Below are positions 25,746 through 35,914 of a DNA stretch of 64,000 nucleotides, in pieces. Positions within the stretch are counted from its first letter, which is position 1; each line of letters begins with the position of its first letter. The position numbers and the translations under genes were made by a program. The notes below the pieces were generated by a model. It saw only the letters and a list, made by a program, of their open reading frames with translations, made no database searches and was not told where the DNA came from. Source of the DNA: Prevotella sp. HJM029 (GTDB taxonomy: Bacteria; Bacteroidota; Bacteroidia; Bacteroidales; Bacteroidaceae); contig NZ_AZHT01000027.1 in the NCBI RefSeq assembly GCF_000599605.1, positions 62,001 to 126,000 of the forward strand, read 5' to 3'.

Positions 25746-28700
25746 TTACAGGTTCCGTCCATGACAATTCTTGAACTTCTTACCACTTCCACAAGGACAA
25801 GGGTCATTGGGACGTGGAGTATGCTCAGCTACATAAGGCGTATGATTTACCTGTTCCGCTCCTTCACGTGTATCATGTTGCATGGCTTGCCGCTGCAATT
25901 GGCGATCGCGTTCGTCGTCAAGATCAACCTTTTGCTCTTGATAACGCTGTGCATGTTGCTCGGGTGCGGCCTCTTGTACCTCCTGAACAACAGGAATTTG
26001 ACAGCGCATAAGCACGCTGGCCATGCGACTATACATCTCATCAATCATATTATCCCACAGCTTTACGCTCTCCAATTTGAAGATAAGCAGCGGGTCCTTC
26101 TGCTCATAAGATGCATTTTGCACACTATGACGCAATTCATCGAGCTGACGAAGGTTCTCTTTCCAACTTTCATCAATGATGCGAAGCATGACTGTCTTTT
26201 CAAATTCCTTTACCACACTGGCAGCTTCCGTGTTGTAAGCCTCTTGCAAATTGGCTGGAATCTGATAGATTCCCTTCCCATCGGTGATAGGAACAAGGAT
26301 GCGTTCATACATTGCTCCCTGCTCTTCTTGTACACGTTTAATGACTGGATAGGCATCACTTTGAATACGATCAGTGTGGCGTTTGAACGAATCCATAGCC
26401 GCTTCAAATGCACGTTCTTTAATCTCTTCGTGATTACCATTCTCGAATTCATCCTGCGTACAGGGCAATTCCATGGCTAATACCTTGAGGAAGTCTTCCT
26501 TAGCACCTTGGTAATCGTTCTTATCAATGATGTTAAACACACGATCCCAAATCACATTTGTGATGTCCATACCAATGCGTTCGCCCATCAAAGCGTGACG
26601 ACGTTTCTCATAAATCACCGTACGTTGCTTGTTCATAACGTCGTCATATTCGAGCAAGTGCTTACGAATACCGAAGTTGTTCTCCTCAACTTTCTTCTGT
26701 GCACGCTCAATACTGCGCGAAATCATGGGGCTTTCGATACGTTCTCCATCCTCGAAGCCTAAGCGATCCATAATCTTTGCTATGCGTTCAGAGGCGAAAA
26801 GACGCATAAGTTTGTCTTCAAGTGAGACATAGAATACAGATGATCCTGGGTCACCTTGACGACCTGCACGCCCACGAAGCTGACGGTCTACACGGCGACT
26901 TTCATGGCGTTCGGTACCAATAATAGCCAAACCTCCGGCCGCTTTCACTTCATCAGTAAGCTTAATATCGGTACCACGACCAGCCATATTGGTAGCAATC
27001 GTCACAGCACCCAAACCATTTTCCGACTTACCAGCTTCGGCAACGATGTGGGCTTCGTGCTGGTGTTGCTTTGCATTAAGCACATTATGCGGAATTCTAC
27101 GCATCTTTAACATCTTGCTCAGCAGCTCACTAATCTCCACAGATGTCGTACCTACAAGCACAGGACGTCCTGCATTGCGCATCGTTTCTATCTCGTCGAT
27201 GACAGCAGCATACTTTTCTCGTGCCGTTTTATAAACGCGATCGTCTAAGTCATGGCGTGCAATGGGGCGATTGGTTGGTATTTCTACGACATCTAACTTA
27301 TAGATATCCCAAAACTCTCCAGCCTCAGTACTTGCTGTACCTGTCATACCTGACAGTTTATGATACATGCGGAAGTAGTTCTGAAGTGTGATGGTTGCGA
27401 AGGTTTGTGTAGCTGCTTCCACCTTAACATGCTCTTTTGCTTCGATAGCTTGGTGCAATCCATCGCTCCAACGACGGCCTTCCATGATACGACCTGTTTG
27501 CTCATCGACAATCTTTACCTCACCATCCATCACCACATATTCATCATCTTTATTGAACATGGTGTAGGCTTTGAGCAATTGTTGCAACGTATGTACACGC
27601 TCACTCTGCACACCATAGTGTGCCATGAGTTGGTCTTTTTTATTTAATTTTTCCTCTTCTGAGAGATTTTTTTGCTGCTCCAACTCCGAGAGTTCGGTTG
27701 TGATGTCGGGCAACACAAAAAGATCTTCCTGCCCGGTTTGACCTGCTAACCAGGCTGCTCCCTTATCGGTTAAGTCGGCACTATTGAGCTTCTCATCAAC
27801 AACAAAATACAAGGGTGCAATGGCTTTCGGCATTTCTCTGTTATTGTTAGCCATATAAGCCTCCTCTGTAGCCAACATTCCTGCCTTGATTCCATCTTCA
27901 GAAAGATACTTGATGAGCGGTTTATTCTTCGGTAGAGCTTTATAAGAGCGATACAAAGCCAAGAAACCTTCATCCAGAATCTTCTTATCATTCTTACTTT
28001 GTCCCTCAGTAATCTTTTGCTTTGCTTCAGCCAAAAGTTCCGTAGCCTGTTTACGTTGCACCTCATAGAGTTTCTCAACTAAGGGCTGATACTCTTCAAA
28101 CATCTGGTCATCACCTTTTGGAATAGGTCCAGATATAATTAAAGGTGTGCGGGCATCGTCAATCAACACCGAGTCAACCTCGTCGACAATAGCATAGTTA
28201 TGCTTGCGTTGTACCAAGTCGGCTGGGTTTAAAGCCATATTATCGCGCAAGTAATCGAAGCCAAACTCATTGTTTGTTCCGAAAGTAATATCGGCACGAT
28301 AGGCTTTTCTTCGCGCTTCAGAGTTGGGCTGATGCTTATCGATACAATCTACAGAAAGCCCATTAAACATATAAAGAGGTCCCATCCACTCCGAGTCACG
28401 CTTAGCCAAATAGTCGTTAACCGTGACCATATGCACACCGTTTCCGGTTAAAGCGTTGAGGAATACCGGCAGCGTTGCCACCAAAGTCTTACCTTCACCC
28501 GTGGCCATCTCGGCGATTTTTCCCTGGTGGAGTGCAATACCGCCAAACAGTTGCACATCATAGTGCACCATGTTCCACTTGATTTTGTTGCCACCGGCTG
28601 TCCATTCATTGTGGTAAATGGCCTTGTCGCCATCAATCGTAATAAAATCGTTGGCGGGATTGGCAGCCAACTCACGGTCGAAATCGGTTGCCTCAACCAC

Positions 28701-29081
28701 CACTTCATCATTCTCAGCAAAGCGACGGGCCGTATCCTTGATGATGCTGAATGCGGTTGGCATCACCTCATTGAGTGCTACTTCATAACGGTCGAGCACC
28801 TCTTTCTCTAACTTATCGATGTGATTAAAGATTTCTTCACGCTGGTCGATAGGTGTCTTCTCCACCTCTTCTTTGAGTGCTTCAATCTGTTTATTTTGCT
28901 CTTCGGCAGCCTTCCGAACATATTGTTGCAGCTCTTTGGTTTTTGCACGCAACGCATCGTTGCTCAACTGCTGTATCTCGGGATACACTTTTTTCACCTC
29001 TTCTACGAGGGGTTGTATCAGTTTCATGTCGCGTGTGGACTTATCTCCAAAAAGCGACTTAAGAATTTTATTGAAATTCAT
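25746..29081 (-). CDS. secA: Protein translocase ATPase SecA
   Basis: 1111 residues, against about 900 in E. coli; the extra length is typical of Bacteroidota SecA and includes an insertion with coiled-coil text ([18 protein letters not shown]). Walker A is ATGEGKT (193-199), the DEAD-like box is [10 protein letters not shown], and [16 protein letters not shown] marks motor domain 2. The C-terminus carries the zinc-binding SecB/ribosome-contact motif [14 protein letters not shown]. Drives preproteins through SecYEG at the inner membrane. A promoter box lies upstream and a strong terminator downstream, so it is a single-gene unit. Confidence 0.97.
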   Translation of the reverse strand: MNFNKILKSLFGDKSTRDMKLIQPLVEEVKKVYPEIQQLSNDALRAKTKELQQYVRKAAEEQNKQIEALKEEVEKTPIDQREEIFNHIDKLEKEVLDRYEVALNEVMPTAFSIIKDTARRFAENDEVVVEATDFDRELAANPANDFITIDGDKAIYHNEWTAGGNKIKWNMVHYDVQLFGGIALHQGKIAEMATGEGKTLVATLPVFLNALTGNGVHMVTVNDYLAKRDSEWMGPLYMFNGLSVDCIDKHQPNSEARRKAYRADITFGTNNEFGFDYLRDNMALNPADLVQRKHNYAIVDEVDSVLIDDARTPLIISGPIPKGDDQMFEEYQPLVEKLYEVQRKQATELLAEAKQKITEGQSKNDKKILDEGFLALYRSYKALPKNKPLIKYLSEDGIKAGMLATEEAYMANNNREMPKAIAPLYFVVDEKLNSADLTDKGAAWLAGQTGQEDLFVLPDITTELSELEQQKNLSEEEKLNKKDQLMAHYGVQSERVHTLQQLLKAYTMFNKDDEYVVMDGEVKIVDEQTGRIMEGRRWSDGLHQAIEAKEHVKVEAATQTFATITLQNYFRMYHKLSGMTGTASTEAGEFWDIYKLDVVEIPTNRPIARHDLDDRVYKTAREKYAAVIDEIETMRNAGRPVLVGTTSVEISELLSKMLKMRRIPHNVLNAKQHQHEAHIVAEAGKSENGLGAVTIATNMAGRGTDIKLTDEVKAAGGLAIIGTERHESRRVDRQLRGRAGRQGDPGSSVFYVSLEDKLMRLFASERIAKIMDRLGFEDGERIESPMISRSIERAQKKVEENNFGIRKHLLEYDDVMNKQRTVIYEKRRHALMGERIGMDITNVIWDRVFNIIDKNDYQGAKEDFLKVLAMELPCTQDEFENGNHEEIKERAFEAAMDSFKRHTDRIQSDAYPVIKRVQEEQGAMYERILVPITDGKGIYQIPANLQEAYNTEAASVVKEFEKTVMLRIIDESWKENLRQLDELRHSVQNASYEQKDPLLIFKLESVKLWDNMIDEMYSRMASVLMRCQIPVVQEVQEAAPEQHAQRYQEQKVDLDDERDRQLQRQAMQHDTREGAEQVNHTPYVAEHTPRPNDPCPCGSGKKFKNCHGRNL

Positions 29082-29399
29082 TTTATCTTATGTTGTTATT
29101 TTTTATTGAATAGTGGTGCAAAAGTAACACTTTTAATTGAAACCTTCATGCAATTTGATTGAAACTTCATGTGCATGACGGACTTATCCTGCGATGTTGC
29201 GTTGTCAATGTCAATAAATGAGGGGATTAATACCTATTAAATCATGACACAAAGTGGGCTATTTTTGCAACCAATCTCTATGGAATGATGACACAAAATG
29301 CAACACTGTACAACGCACCCCTTTTCTAACCTCTTTTATTTTAATCATACCCTTTGCTCACACAACTGGAAATCAGAGCATTGCAGAACTTGTTTTGGA
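29082..29399. other. Intergenic region between secA and the phosphatase-fold gene
   Basis: 318 nt with no credible gene. It holds the secA promoter box (29119-29126) and otherwise AT-rich sequence in which I see no repeat array, RNA gene or strong terminator. Confidence 0.5.
29119..29126 (-). promoter_or_regulatory. -7 box of secA
   Basis: The minus strand reads TACTTTTG, matching TAnnTTTG; predicted leader about 30 nt. Confidence 0.5.
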
Positions 29400-30788
29400 T
29401 CAGAAAAGCGGACTTACAGCGCAAGCATTAGGCGCCCTAATGCGGATGCTCTTACAGAGCGTTGGTGCAATATAATCGGTGGTTATGGGAGTGAAATCGT
29501 GCTTGGGTGCTACACCATTTCCATAGAAAATAATAGGAAAATGGGCTACAGCCACACGACTCGTATAGCTTTCTTGAGAGTCTTCATTGGTCATTTTCCA
29601 TCCCGGTGCAACCTTTATCACCAAATCGCCACTGAGATTGGGATGGAAAGCATTACGCACACGAGAGACAGCGGCATTGTTTGCAAACAATTGTTCACAC
29701 GTATAGACATCACTCACGCCTGCAGTTTGAAACAAAAGATTTTGGCTCTGCACCAACACATCCTGCAAACGAAGATGCTTTTGCTCCATGGTTTTGCGGT
29801 CTAAATAAATCTGATTGCCCCAGGTTGCATCAACATAAGTGCCCTGTCCATAGAGTGCACTCAGATAAACATTGAGCAGTTTGGCCGTACGATTGATATA
29901 GAAATTGCCCGTAGGCACACGATAAAGACTGTAATCGTTTTCGCTTTCGTCGCTCGTTCCGGTGCCGGTGACGACAAAAAGCACATGTTCCTTCCCCACC
30001 GACTGTTCAATACTTGTAACAAGCTTCGCAATAGTTTGGTCGATTTGCTGATAAATCAGCTGTTCGGCCTGGTCTTGTTGCCGCAACGATTCGTTATCAT
30101 CTAACGCTGCAGAGAGTGTGATAGTGAGCATATCGGGAATATTGTCCTTACCCATTTGCTCTTGGTTGACAATGTCGATGGCCTTGTTTCCGATATCAAC
30201 ATTGGTGATTGCTGATGGTGCAAGCGGTGTGTTGAGCCACTGAGGTGAAGCACCATAATAGGTTGTTGTGTTCCATCTTCTATAGCGCTTATCATACCAA
30301 ATAGCATTATTAGCTGCATGTCCTGCTGACAAAATGGCATAATCTACATGAGCAGCAAGACTATAAACAATACTTTTCCCATGGGTGACAATCTTCAACT
30401 CGTCGCCAACGGTTGAACATTTCACGTTAGAAGGTGCATAAGTGTAACGCTTATCCTCCGTGCAACGCATGGGATGCAAGGTGGAACGATTGAGCCATTG
30501 TGCACCAATGATGCCGTGATAGAAAGGTGTTGTGCCTGTAGCAATCGTTGTAATCGCAGCCGGCGCATTGACAAAATCGAAAGGAGCCGATGCTACATCG
30601 AACACATGTCCTTCACGAGACAGTTTTTTCAGTCCGTTTTCTTGAAATAAAGGAAGGAAAGAATCAAAATACTCTCCGCGCCATTCATCAATATTAATAT
30701 TCACGACTAAGCGTGGTACAAGCGTTGAAGCTTGTACTTCGGCCGTCGTTAATGCGGCAATGAGAAGGGCGATATATTTATTGGCCAT
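29400..30788 (-). CDS. Alkaline-phosphatase superfamily protein, probably catalytically inactive
   Basis: 462 residues from the ATG of MANKYIALLIAAL, 1 nt after the upstream stop; a signal peptide ends near VQAS. The fold is that of PafA/NPP-type alkaline phosphatases: VVNINIDEWRGEYFD keeps the first metal-ligand aspartate (D34), and TGTTPFYHGIIGAQWLN and YIAPTLCKSIRIRAPN are typical. The nucleophile motif, usually T-x-P-x-H-A, reads NAPAAI here (N74), and the strand that normally reads ADHG reads VVTGTGTSDE, so two catalytic elements appear lost. Known Bacteroidales relatives share this text, so it is likely a stable non-enzymatic family. It follows the DUF4105 gene in an operon. Confidence 0.75.
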   Translation of the reverse strand: MANKYIALLIAALTTAEVQASTLVPRLVVNINIDEWRGEYFDSFLPLFQENGLKKLSREGHVFDVASAPFDFVNAPAAITTIATGTTPFYHGIIGAQWLNRSTLHPMRCTEDKRYTYAPSNVKCSTVGDELKIVTHGKSIVYSLAAHVDYAILSAGHAANNAIWYDKRYRRWNTTTYYGASPQWLNTPLAPSAITNVDIGNKAIDIVNQEQMGKDNIPDMLTITLSAALDDNESLRQQDQAEQLIYQQIDQTIAKLVTSIEQSVGKEHVLFVVTGTGTSDESENDYSLYRVPTGNFYINRTAKLLNVYLSALYGQGTYVDATWGNQIYLDRKTMEQKHLRLQDVLVQSQNLLFQTAGVSDVYTCEQLFANNAAVSRVRNAFHPNLSGDLVIKVAPGWKMTNEDSQESYTSRVAVAHFPIIFYGNGVAPKHDFTPITTDYIAPTLCKSIRIRAPNACAVSPLF

Positions 30789-30789
30789 G

Positions 30790-31989
30790 CTATGTTCGTG
30801 CAATAAGATTACGTTCTTTCATCGTTGTCACTTGGATAAATAGCAAAATGAATGCCACAAGGACGACGTTCTCGGCATAAGTTTGAAAAAGAGCGCCCAC
30901 ACAAGCCAAGGCATAACATCCTGCCATCACTTGGTTAAAACGCTTGCTTTGCCGCAATCTAGGGACAAAGAAAAGCAGATTAAGCGGGTTGAGAAAGAGG
31001 ATTTGCAGATTGAGACGCACGGTGGGATGCTGACTAAAGAGCATCATTGTGAGCAGAATACCACACAAGCCCGTCAGCAAACGCACAGCCTGCACCACCC
31101 GGAAATAAGATTTTGGTACACGTTTCCGCAACAGCCACGCACTCATTGTGATAAGAAAAAGCAAAGCGATGAGCGCAAATGGCGAACAAAGAAAACTTGT
31201 CAATGAGAAATCAACAGTTTTCCCGCATGGACTATAAAGAAGATGCGTTGCAGCAACCAACGGACGCTCCTTTCCATTTTGATAGCGGATGATGGCTGTT
31301 TGGAAATCTTTTCTGAGCGAATCGGGTAAAAATTGCTGCTCTTCGGGCGTGAGCTTTTGATCGGCTCCAATGCCTAATAGCAAGTCATTTCCAAACCTTG
31401 CCCATGGTTGTAGCTGATTCCATTGATGGATTTCACTACGAAATGTGGCTTGTGTGTTGGGCGTGCTTTTATAAACGACCGTTCCTTGAATGTTATTCGC
31501 TAACAAGTCACGTGCGCGTGTAGTACAATTATCATAGAAATAATTATAACGATACACCCTGTTCTCGGGTAAATAGTTGGCATCAATGGCCATAGCTATG
31601 CTACGTTTGTCGGCAGAAGAGAGGTTAAGCACCTGCTCAATCACCCAGCGATGCTCACGTTTATACTCTTCCATAAAAGCATCAAAAGGGACGATACCCA
31701 TTTCATAATCGGTAAGTCCGAAGATAAAACGCAAAATAAAATTCTTTTGTGCGAATGAAAACATGCCATAATTGATGACCAAGTCTTGCTGATTGCGCAC
31801 ATCATGAAAACGAATGGCCGTGTGACCATAGAGCGAATAAACCTCCTTGCCTGGGCCACAAGTGAGCAAACTGATTTGAAGCGAATCGCCATAGATTGTA
31901 TCTGGCGTTTCTGCAGCTTTAACGAGGGATGTTAAAGACAATAAAAAAAGCAATATACTCGCTTTGAATGTTTCTTGAAACCGTATCAC
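30790..31989 (-). CDS. DUF4105 membrane protein (Lnb-type N-terminal periplasmic domain)
   Basis: 399 residues. A short signal segment, then a DUF4105 domain with its two candidate catalytic sites: H in YSLYGHTAIRF and C in YFYDNCTTRARD. The C-terminal 140 residues hold about four or five membrane segments. DUF4105 is the periplasmic domain of the Bacteroides lipoprotein N-acyltransferase Lnb, which finishes lipoprotein maturation, so that role is plausible here; it is an inference from domain layout. The only fitting start is a GTG at 31987-31989, just 5 nt downstream of a promoter box, which would make the message leaderless or nearly so. Confidence 0.78.
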   Translation of the reverse strand: MIRFQETFKASILLFLLSLTSLVKAAETPDTIYGDSLQISLLTCGPGKEVYSLYGHTAIRFHDVRNQQDLVINYGMFSFAQKNFILRFIFGLTDYEMGIVPFDAFMEEYKREHRWVIEQVLNLSSADKRSIAMAIDANYLPENRVYRYNYFYDNCTTRARDLLANNIQGTVVYKSTPNTQATFRSEIHQWNQLQPWARFGNDLLLGIGADQKLTPEEQQFLPDSLRKDFQTAIIRYQNGKERPLVAATHLLYSPCGKTVDFSLTSFLCSPFALIALLFLITMSAWLLRKRVPKSYFRVVQAVRLLTGLCGILLTMMLFSQHPTVRLNLQILFLNPLNLLFFVPRLRQSKRFNQVMAGCYALACVGALFQTYAENVVLVAFILLFIQVTTMKERNLIART

Positions 31990-31993
31990 AATG

Positions 31994-32001
31994 CAAAAAT
32001 A
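31994..32001 (-). promoter_or_regulatory. -7 box of the DUF4105 operon
   Basis: The minus strand reads TATTTTTG. Its predicted transcript start nearly coincides with the GTG start codon of the DUF4105 gene. Confidence 0.45.
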
Positions 32002-32046
32002 GCTTATATTTCTGAGTTATGATACAAGTGTTTCTCTTTTTTTTAA

Positions 32047-32054
32047 TAAATTTG
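32047..32054 (+). promoter_or_regulatory. -7 box of the outer-membrane barrel - lptC - CNNM unit
   Basis: The plus strand reads TAAATTTG, 19 nt before the ATG of the barrel gene; divergent from the DUF4105 promoter. Confidence 0.55.
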
Positions 32055-32073
32055 CACGCAATTACTTTTCAAA

Positions 32074-33378
32074 ATGAAGAAACAAATACTCAGTATGGTT
32101 TTCTTAGCTTTACCTGCATCAATGCTGTGGGCACAAAGCGGAACAAACTCTCCCTATAGCCAATATGGCATGGGCTTAATCGCAGACGAAGGGACAGGCT
32201 TTAATCGTGGTATGAATGGTTTAGGATTGGGGTTTCACACCCACAACCAAGTGAATGTGGGTAACCCCGCGTCTTATGCTGCATTAGACTCTCTGTCGTT
32301 TATTTTCGATGTAGGCTTTTCAGGGCAACTTACCAATTTTAAAGCAAATGGCGTTTCGCGCAATGCGAAGAATGCTGTGTTTGACTATGCCACAGCAGGT
32401 TTTCGTGTAGCCAAACATGCGGGGGTGAGTTTCGGTGTCGTTCCCCTCACAACCATTGGCTATAACTATGCCTACACACGCAATTTAAATGCAATCACAT
32501 CGCCTATCCATCAAACAGCCACCGACACTTATGAAGGTAGTGGCGGCTTGCATGCTGTGTATTTGGGTGGGGGGTGGTCGCCTCTGCGCAACTTTTCGAT
32601 TGGTGCAAATATTGGATACCTATGGGGAAACATGACTCGTTCTGTGGTTAATTCCTATAGTGATGCATCCATTAACACGCTATCGAAATACTATGCTGCC
32701 ACCATCAATAACTATAAATTGGATCTTGGTGCACAATATACAGCTGAATTCTCGAAAAAGGATGCGCTAACCTTGGGGGTAACCTATGGTTTGAGCCATA
32801 AATTGGGGGCCGATGCCACCTGCGAAGTAGTTTCAAGAAATGCGCAAACAGGTGTTTCGAACACAGAAACATTGACTATTAAAGATGCATTTAAGCTACC
32901 CACCACCTATGGTGTAGGATTGATGTACGAGCATCACAACAAATGGCGTGTAGGTGTCGACTACACGTTAATGCAGTATAGTAAGGTGGGTTATGCCGAC
33001 TATCAAGTGGTGAATCATGTGCAACAATACACGTTGCGCAACGACGTTTATCAAGATCGCCACAAGTTTACTTTGGGCGGAGAGTTTTGTAAGAACGAAT
33101 ATGGGCGCCGCTTCACCGACCGTTTACGCTATCGTTTAGGAGCATCCTATGTGACTCCTTATTATAAGGTGAACGGGGTGGATGGTCCAAAAGAATATAG
33201 TGTGAGTGCTGGAGTAGGCATTCCAATTGTCAATTCCATCGAAAATCGTACAGCACTTAATATCAGTGCATCGTGGGTTCGTCGTGAGGCAACAGACTTA
33301 TTGAAAGAAAACACCTTCCGTCTCACGTTGGGTTTGACTTTCAACGAGCAGTGGTTCGCAAAATGGAAATTTAAATAA
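32074..33378 (+). CDS. Conserved Bacteroidales outer-membrane beta-barrel protein
   Basis: 434 residues. The signal peptide ends at LWAQSG; the mature start GTNSPYSQYGMGLIADEG is strongly conserved in Bacteroidales homologues. Regular amphipathic strands follow (GGLHAVYLGGGWSPL, YTAEFSKKDALTLGVTYG), and the end, LTLGLTFNEQWFAKWKFK, is barrel-like. It looks distantly like FadL/OmpP1-type porins but I would not assert transport. It lies directly before lptC (40 nt), a placement conserved in the order, which suggests a role in envelope biogenesis or simple linkage. Confidence 0.75.
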   Translation: MKKQILSMVFLALPASMLWAQSGTNSPYSQYGMGLIADEGTGFNRGMNGLGLGFHTHNQVNVGNPASYAALDSLSFIFDVGFSGQLTNFKANGVSRNAKNAVFDYATAGFRVAKHAGVSFGVVPLTTIGYNYAYTRNLNAITSPIHQTATDTYEGSGGLHAVYLGGGWSPLRNFSIGANIGYLWGNMTRSVVNSYSDASINTLSKYYAATINNYKLDLGAQYTAEFSKKDALTLGVTYGLSHKLGADATCEVVSRNAQTGVSNTETLTIKDAFKLPTTYGVGLMYEHHNKWRVGVDYTLMQYSKVGYADYQVVNHVQQYTLRNDVYQDRHKFTLGGEFCKNEYGRRFTDRLRYRLGASYVTPYYKVNGVDGPKEYSVSAGVGIPIVNSIENRTALNISASWVRREATDLLKENTFRLTLGLTFNEQWFAKWKFK

Positions 33379-33418
33379 GCGCTTTTGTGACCCCATATTG
33401 CAGCAACGATTTCGGCGA

Positions 33419-34096
33419 ATGAAAAGCAAGATTTTTAGCATCCTATGGCTAACGGCAATGTTATTGCTGGCTTGTGAAGACCAGCACGAACACACAGCAC
33501 CAGCCATTCATGCACGCGATTCGGTAGCTGTCATGGTGAGTTATGGTGTTAATACACTCATATCCGATTCGGGTGTAGCGAAATATCGCATCGTAACTGA
33601 GCAATGGGATGTAAACACTAACCTCAATCCTTCGCGCTGGCTTTTTAATAAAGGCATTTTCTTGCAACAGTTTGATGGGAAATTTCATGTGCAAGCCTAT
33701 ATTCAATGCGACACGGCCTACTATTATGACCAACTGAAATTGTGGGAACTTCGATCACGTGTGCGCATTCTCACGAAGGATGGTTTGCACTTTTCAAGCA
33801 ACCAATTGTTTTGGGACGAGAACCGACATGAACTCTATTCACACGTCTTTTCGCGTTTGGTTACGCCAGAACGCACCCTGCAAGGAGCTTATTTCCGCAG
33901 CGACGAAAAGATGACAAAATATTATGTATCCAACACGAAAGGCTCGTTTATACGCGGCGATTTAGATGGTTCACCCAATGAAAGTGGCACCATAGTGAGC
34001 GATTCGGCGCGCCGAATGCAAGACTCGATGATGCGTAGCATGCATCCCTTGGCTACACCTCAACGCCGCAATACCTCCATTCCGTTGATGCATTAA
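33419..34096 (+). CDS. lptC: LPS export protein LptC
   Basis: 225 residues from MKSKIFSILWLTAMLLLAC. The N-terminus can be read as a lipoprotein signal (LLLAC) or a membrane anchor. The LptC beta-jellyroll text is clear: SGVAKYRIVTEQWDVN, TDGL-like LTKDGLHFSSNQLFWDE, and SHVFSRLVTPERTLQG. LptC receives lipopolysaccharide from LptB2FG and passes it to LptA across the periplasm. An ATG 7 codons upstream is less likely because the signal sequence begins at the chosen one. Followed after 15 nt by the CNNM/CBS gene. Confidence 0.85.
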   Translation: MKSKIFSILWLTAMLLLACEDQHEHTAPAIHARDSVAVMVSYGVNTLISDSGVAKYRIVTEQWDVNTNLNPSRWLFNKGIFLQQFDGKFHVQAYIQCDTAYYYDQLKLWELRSRVRILTKDGLHFSSNQLFWDENRHELYSHVFSRLVTPERTLQGAYFRSDEKMTKYYVSNTKGSFIRGDLDGSPNESGTIVSDSARRMQDSMMRSMHPLATPQRRNTSIPLMH

Positions 34097-34111
34097 GATT
34101 GAATAACAAAA

Positions 34112-35383
34112 ATGAATGACACTGTAGATATTTCATTAATCATTGGCATTGTGGCTACCATGGTGCTTTCGGCATTCTTCTCGGGCATGGAAATGGCCTT
34201 TGTCACCAGCAACCGCATGCTGTTTGAGATGGACAAAGAGAAGAATGGTTTAGCCAACCACCTCGTTAACTTTTTCTATCGGCAAGGCAACGACTTTGTG
34301 AGCACCATGTTGGTGGGCAACAATGCGGTGCTCGTTGTCTATGGCATTCTCATCGCACGTTTCTTCGATAACACGATTTTTCAAGGCTCCTCCCCCACCG
34401 TCACCGTTCCAGCCGACACTATCATCTCAACCATTATCATGCTCTTCACGGGCGAATTTCTGCCCAAAACGCTCTTCCGCCGCAACCCCAATCGGCTCAT
34501 GATTGTGTTCTCGCCGTTAGCCTTTTTGTTCTATATCGTGCTGTGGCCCATCAGCCGCATTGCCACATTCCTTTCAAAAATGCTGCTCCGCATTGTGGGA
34601 ATCCACATTGAGAAAGAAGTGGGCGATGAAGAATTCTCCAAAGTAGACCTCGACTATTTGGTGAACACCAGCATCAACAATGCCAAAGAAGGCGAAGAGA
34701 TTGAAGACGAGGTGAAGATTTTTCAAAACGCATTGGAGTTTTCTGAAACCAAAGTGCGCGACTGCATGGTGCCTCGCACCGAAATTAATGCCGTAGAAAT
34801 GAACTGCCCTAAGGACGAACTAATGCAGAAATTTGTGGAAAGCGGCAATAGCAAAATCATTGTTTACCGCGAAGATATAGACCACATCGAGGGCTATGTG
34901 CACTCCTCCGAAATGTTTAAAAACACCGGAGACGACTGGCATCAATCCATCCGAACCATGCCTTTCGTGCCCGAAACGATGACGGCACAAAAGCTCATGA
35001 AGCGTTTTCTGCAAAGCAAAAAGAGCCTCGGTGTGGTGGTCGACGAATTTGGTGGCACCAGCGGTATCGTGGCTTTGGAAGACATTGTGGAAGAGATTTT
35101 CGGTGATATTGAAGACGAACACGACAGCAACAAATATATTGCGAAGGCCGTGGGCGATAGCGAATACCTGCTATCGGCGCGCTTAGAGATTGACAAAGTC
35201 AATGAGATGTTTGGAATTGATTTGCCCGAAAGTGAGGAATATAAGACCATCGGCGGCTTTATTCTGCACCACTACCAAAGTTTCCCAAAACTTAACGAGG
35301 TAATTACCATCGAGCACTTCCAATTTAAAATTGTAAAGAGCACGCTCACAAAAATCGAACTTGTAAGGCTAAAGTTGCTGTAA
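34112..35383 (+). CDS. CNNM-type transporter / hemolysin family protein with CBS pair
   Basis: 423 residues. The N-terminal DUF21/CNNM membrane domain (about 1-190) has three or four segments and the motif SGMEMAFVTSNR. A CBS pair follows (about 205-330; VRDCMVPRTEINAVE, LGVVVDEFGGTSGIVALED), then a CorC/HlyC C-terminal domain (about 345-423, ending LTKIELVRLKLL). Related CorC/CNNM proteins handle Mg2+ or Co2+; the hemolysin name is historical. The last gene of the barrel - lptC unit. Tandem array 4 begins 48 nt after the stop. Confidence 0.88.
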   Translation: MNDTVDISLIIGIVATMVLSAFFSGMEMAFVTSNRMLFEMDKEKNGLANHLVNFFYRQGNDFVSTMLVGNNAVLVVYGILIARFFDNTIFQGSSPTVTVPADTIISTIIMLFTGEFLPKTLFRRNPNRLMIVFSPLAFLFYIVLWPISRIATFLSKMLLRIVGIHIEKEVGDEEFSKVDLDYLVNTSINNAKEGEEIEDEVKIFQNALEFSETKVRDCMVPRTEINAVEMNCPKDELMQKFVESGNSKIIVYREDIDHIEGYVHSSEMFKNTGDDWHQSIRTMPFVPETMTAQKLMKRFLQSKKSLGVVVDEFGGTSGIVALEDIVEEIFGDIEDEHDSNKYIAKAVGDSEYLLSARLEIDKVNEMFGIDLPESEEYKTIGGFILHHYQSFPKLNEVITIEHFQFKIVKSTLTKIELVRLKLL

Positions 35384-35430
35384 AACATACCAACAGCAGT
35401 GCGCTATCCAACCCTTCCACCGATAAACAA

Positions 35431-35755
35431 CGTTTGCATAGCTTATGCAAATAACAAAACACAAAAAACAACGTTTGCATAGCTTATGCAAATGACAAAA
35501 CACGAAAAATAACGTTTGCATAGCTTATGCAAATGGCAAAACACAAAAAACAACGTTTGCATAGCCTATGCAAATGGAAAAACACGAAAAACAACACTTG
35601 CATAGCCTATGCAAATGGCAAAACACGGAAAACAACGCTTGCATAGCTTATGCAAATGACAAAACACGAAAAACAACGCTTGCATAGCTTATGCAAATGG
35701 CAAAACACGAAAAACAACGCTTGCATAGCCTATGCAAATGGCAAAACTAAGCCCA
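35431..35755. repeat. Intergenic tandem repeat array 4 (41-bp unit, 8 copies)
   Basis: Copies begin at 35431, 35472, 35513, 35554, 35595, 35636, 35677 and 35718, an exact 41-bp period. The unit reads CGTTTGCATAGCTTATGCAA then ATGGCAAAACACGAAAAACAA. Its head is the dyad TTTGCATA-gct-TATGCAAA (8-bp arms), and the common variant TTGCATAG-c-CTATGCAA keeps full pairing. Changes are mostly in the spacer (GAC/GGC, CAC/CGC). The array lies 48 nt after the CNNM gene and 160 nt before the fucosidase gene, both on the plus strand. Confidence 0.93.
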
Positions 35756-35914
35756 CAAGACAAAATATTGGGATCAAAGAGCGATTTCCTACCCAACTTT
35801 TACTACCTTTACACACGGCAATTCAAGCACCACCCTATTGGCTTGCGCCATCGAAGGGCAACATTTAAACAAAGCAACGTTGCAATCTATCTATAACAAC
35901 CAATCAATAACGCA

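Noticed and set aside
35650-35868. 72-codon frame with SLCKWQNTKNNAC-like repeats
   Set aside because: Produced by array 4; a 41-bp period shifts frame every unit, so the frame is accidental.
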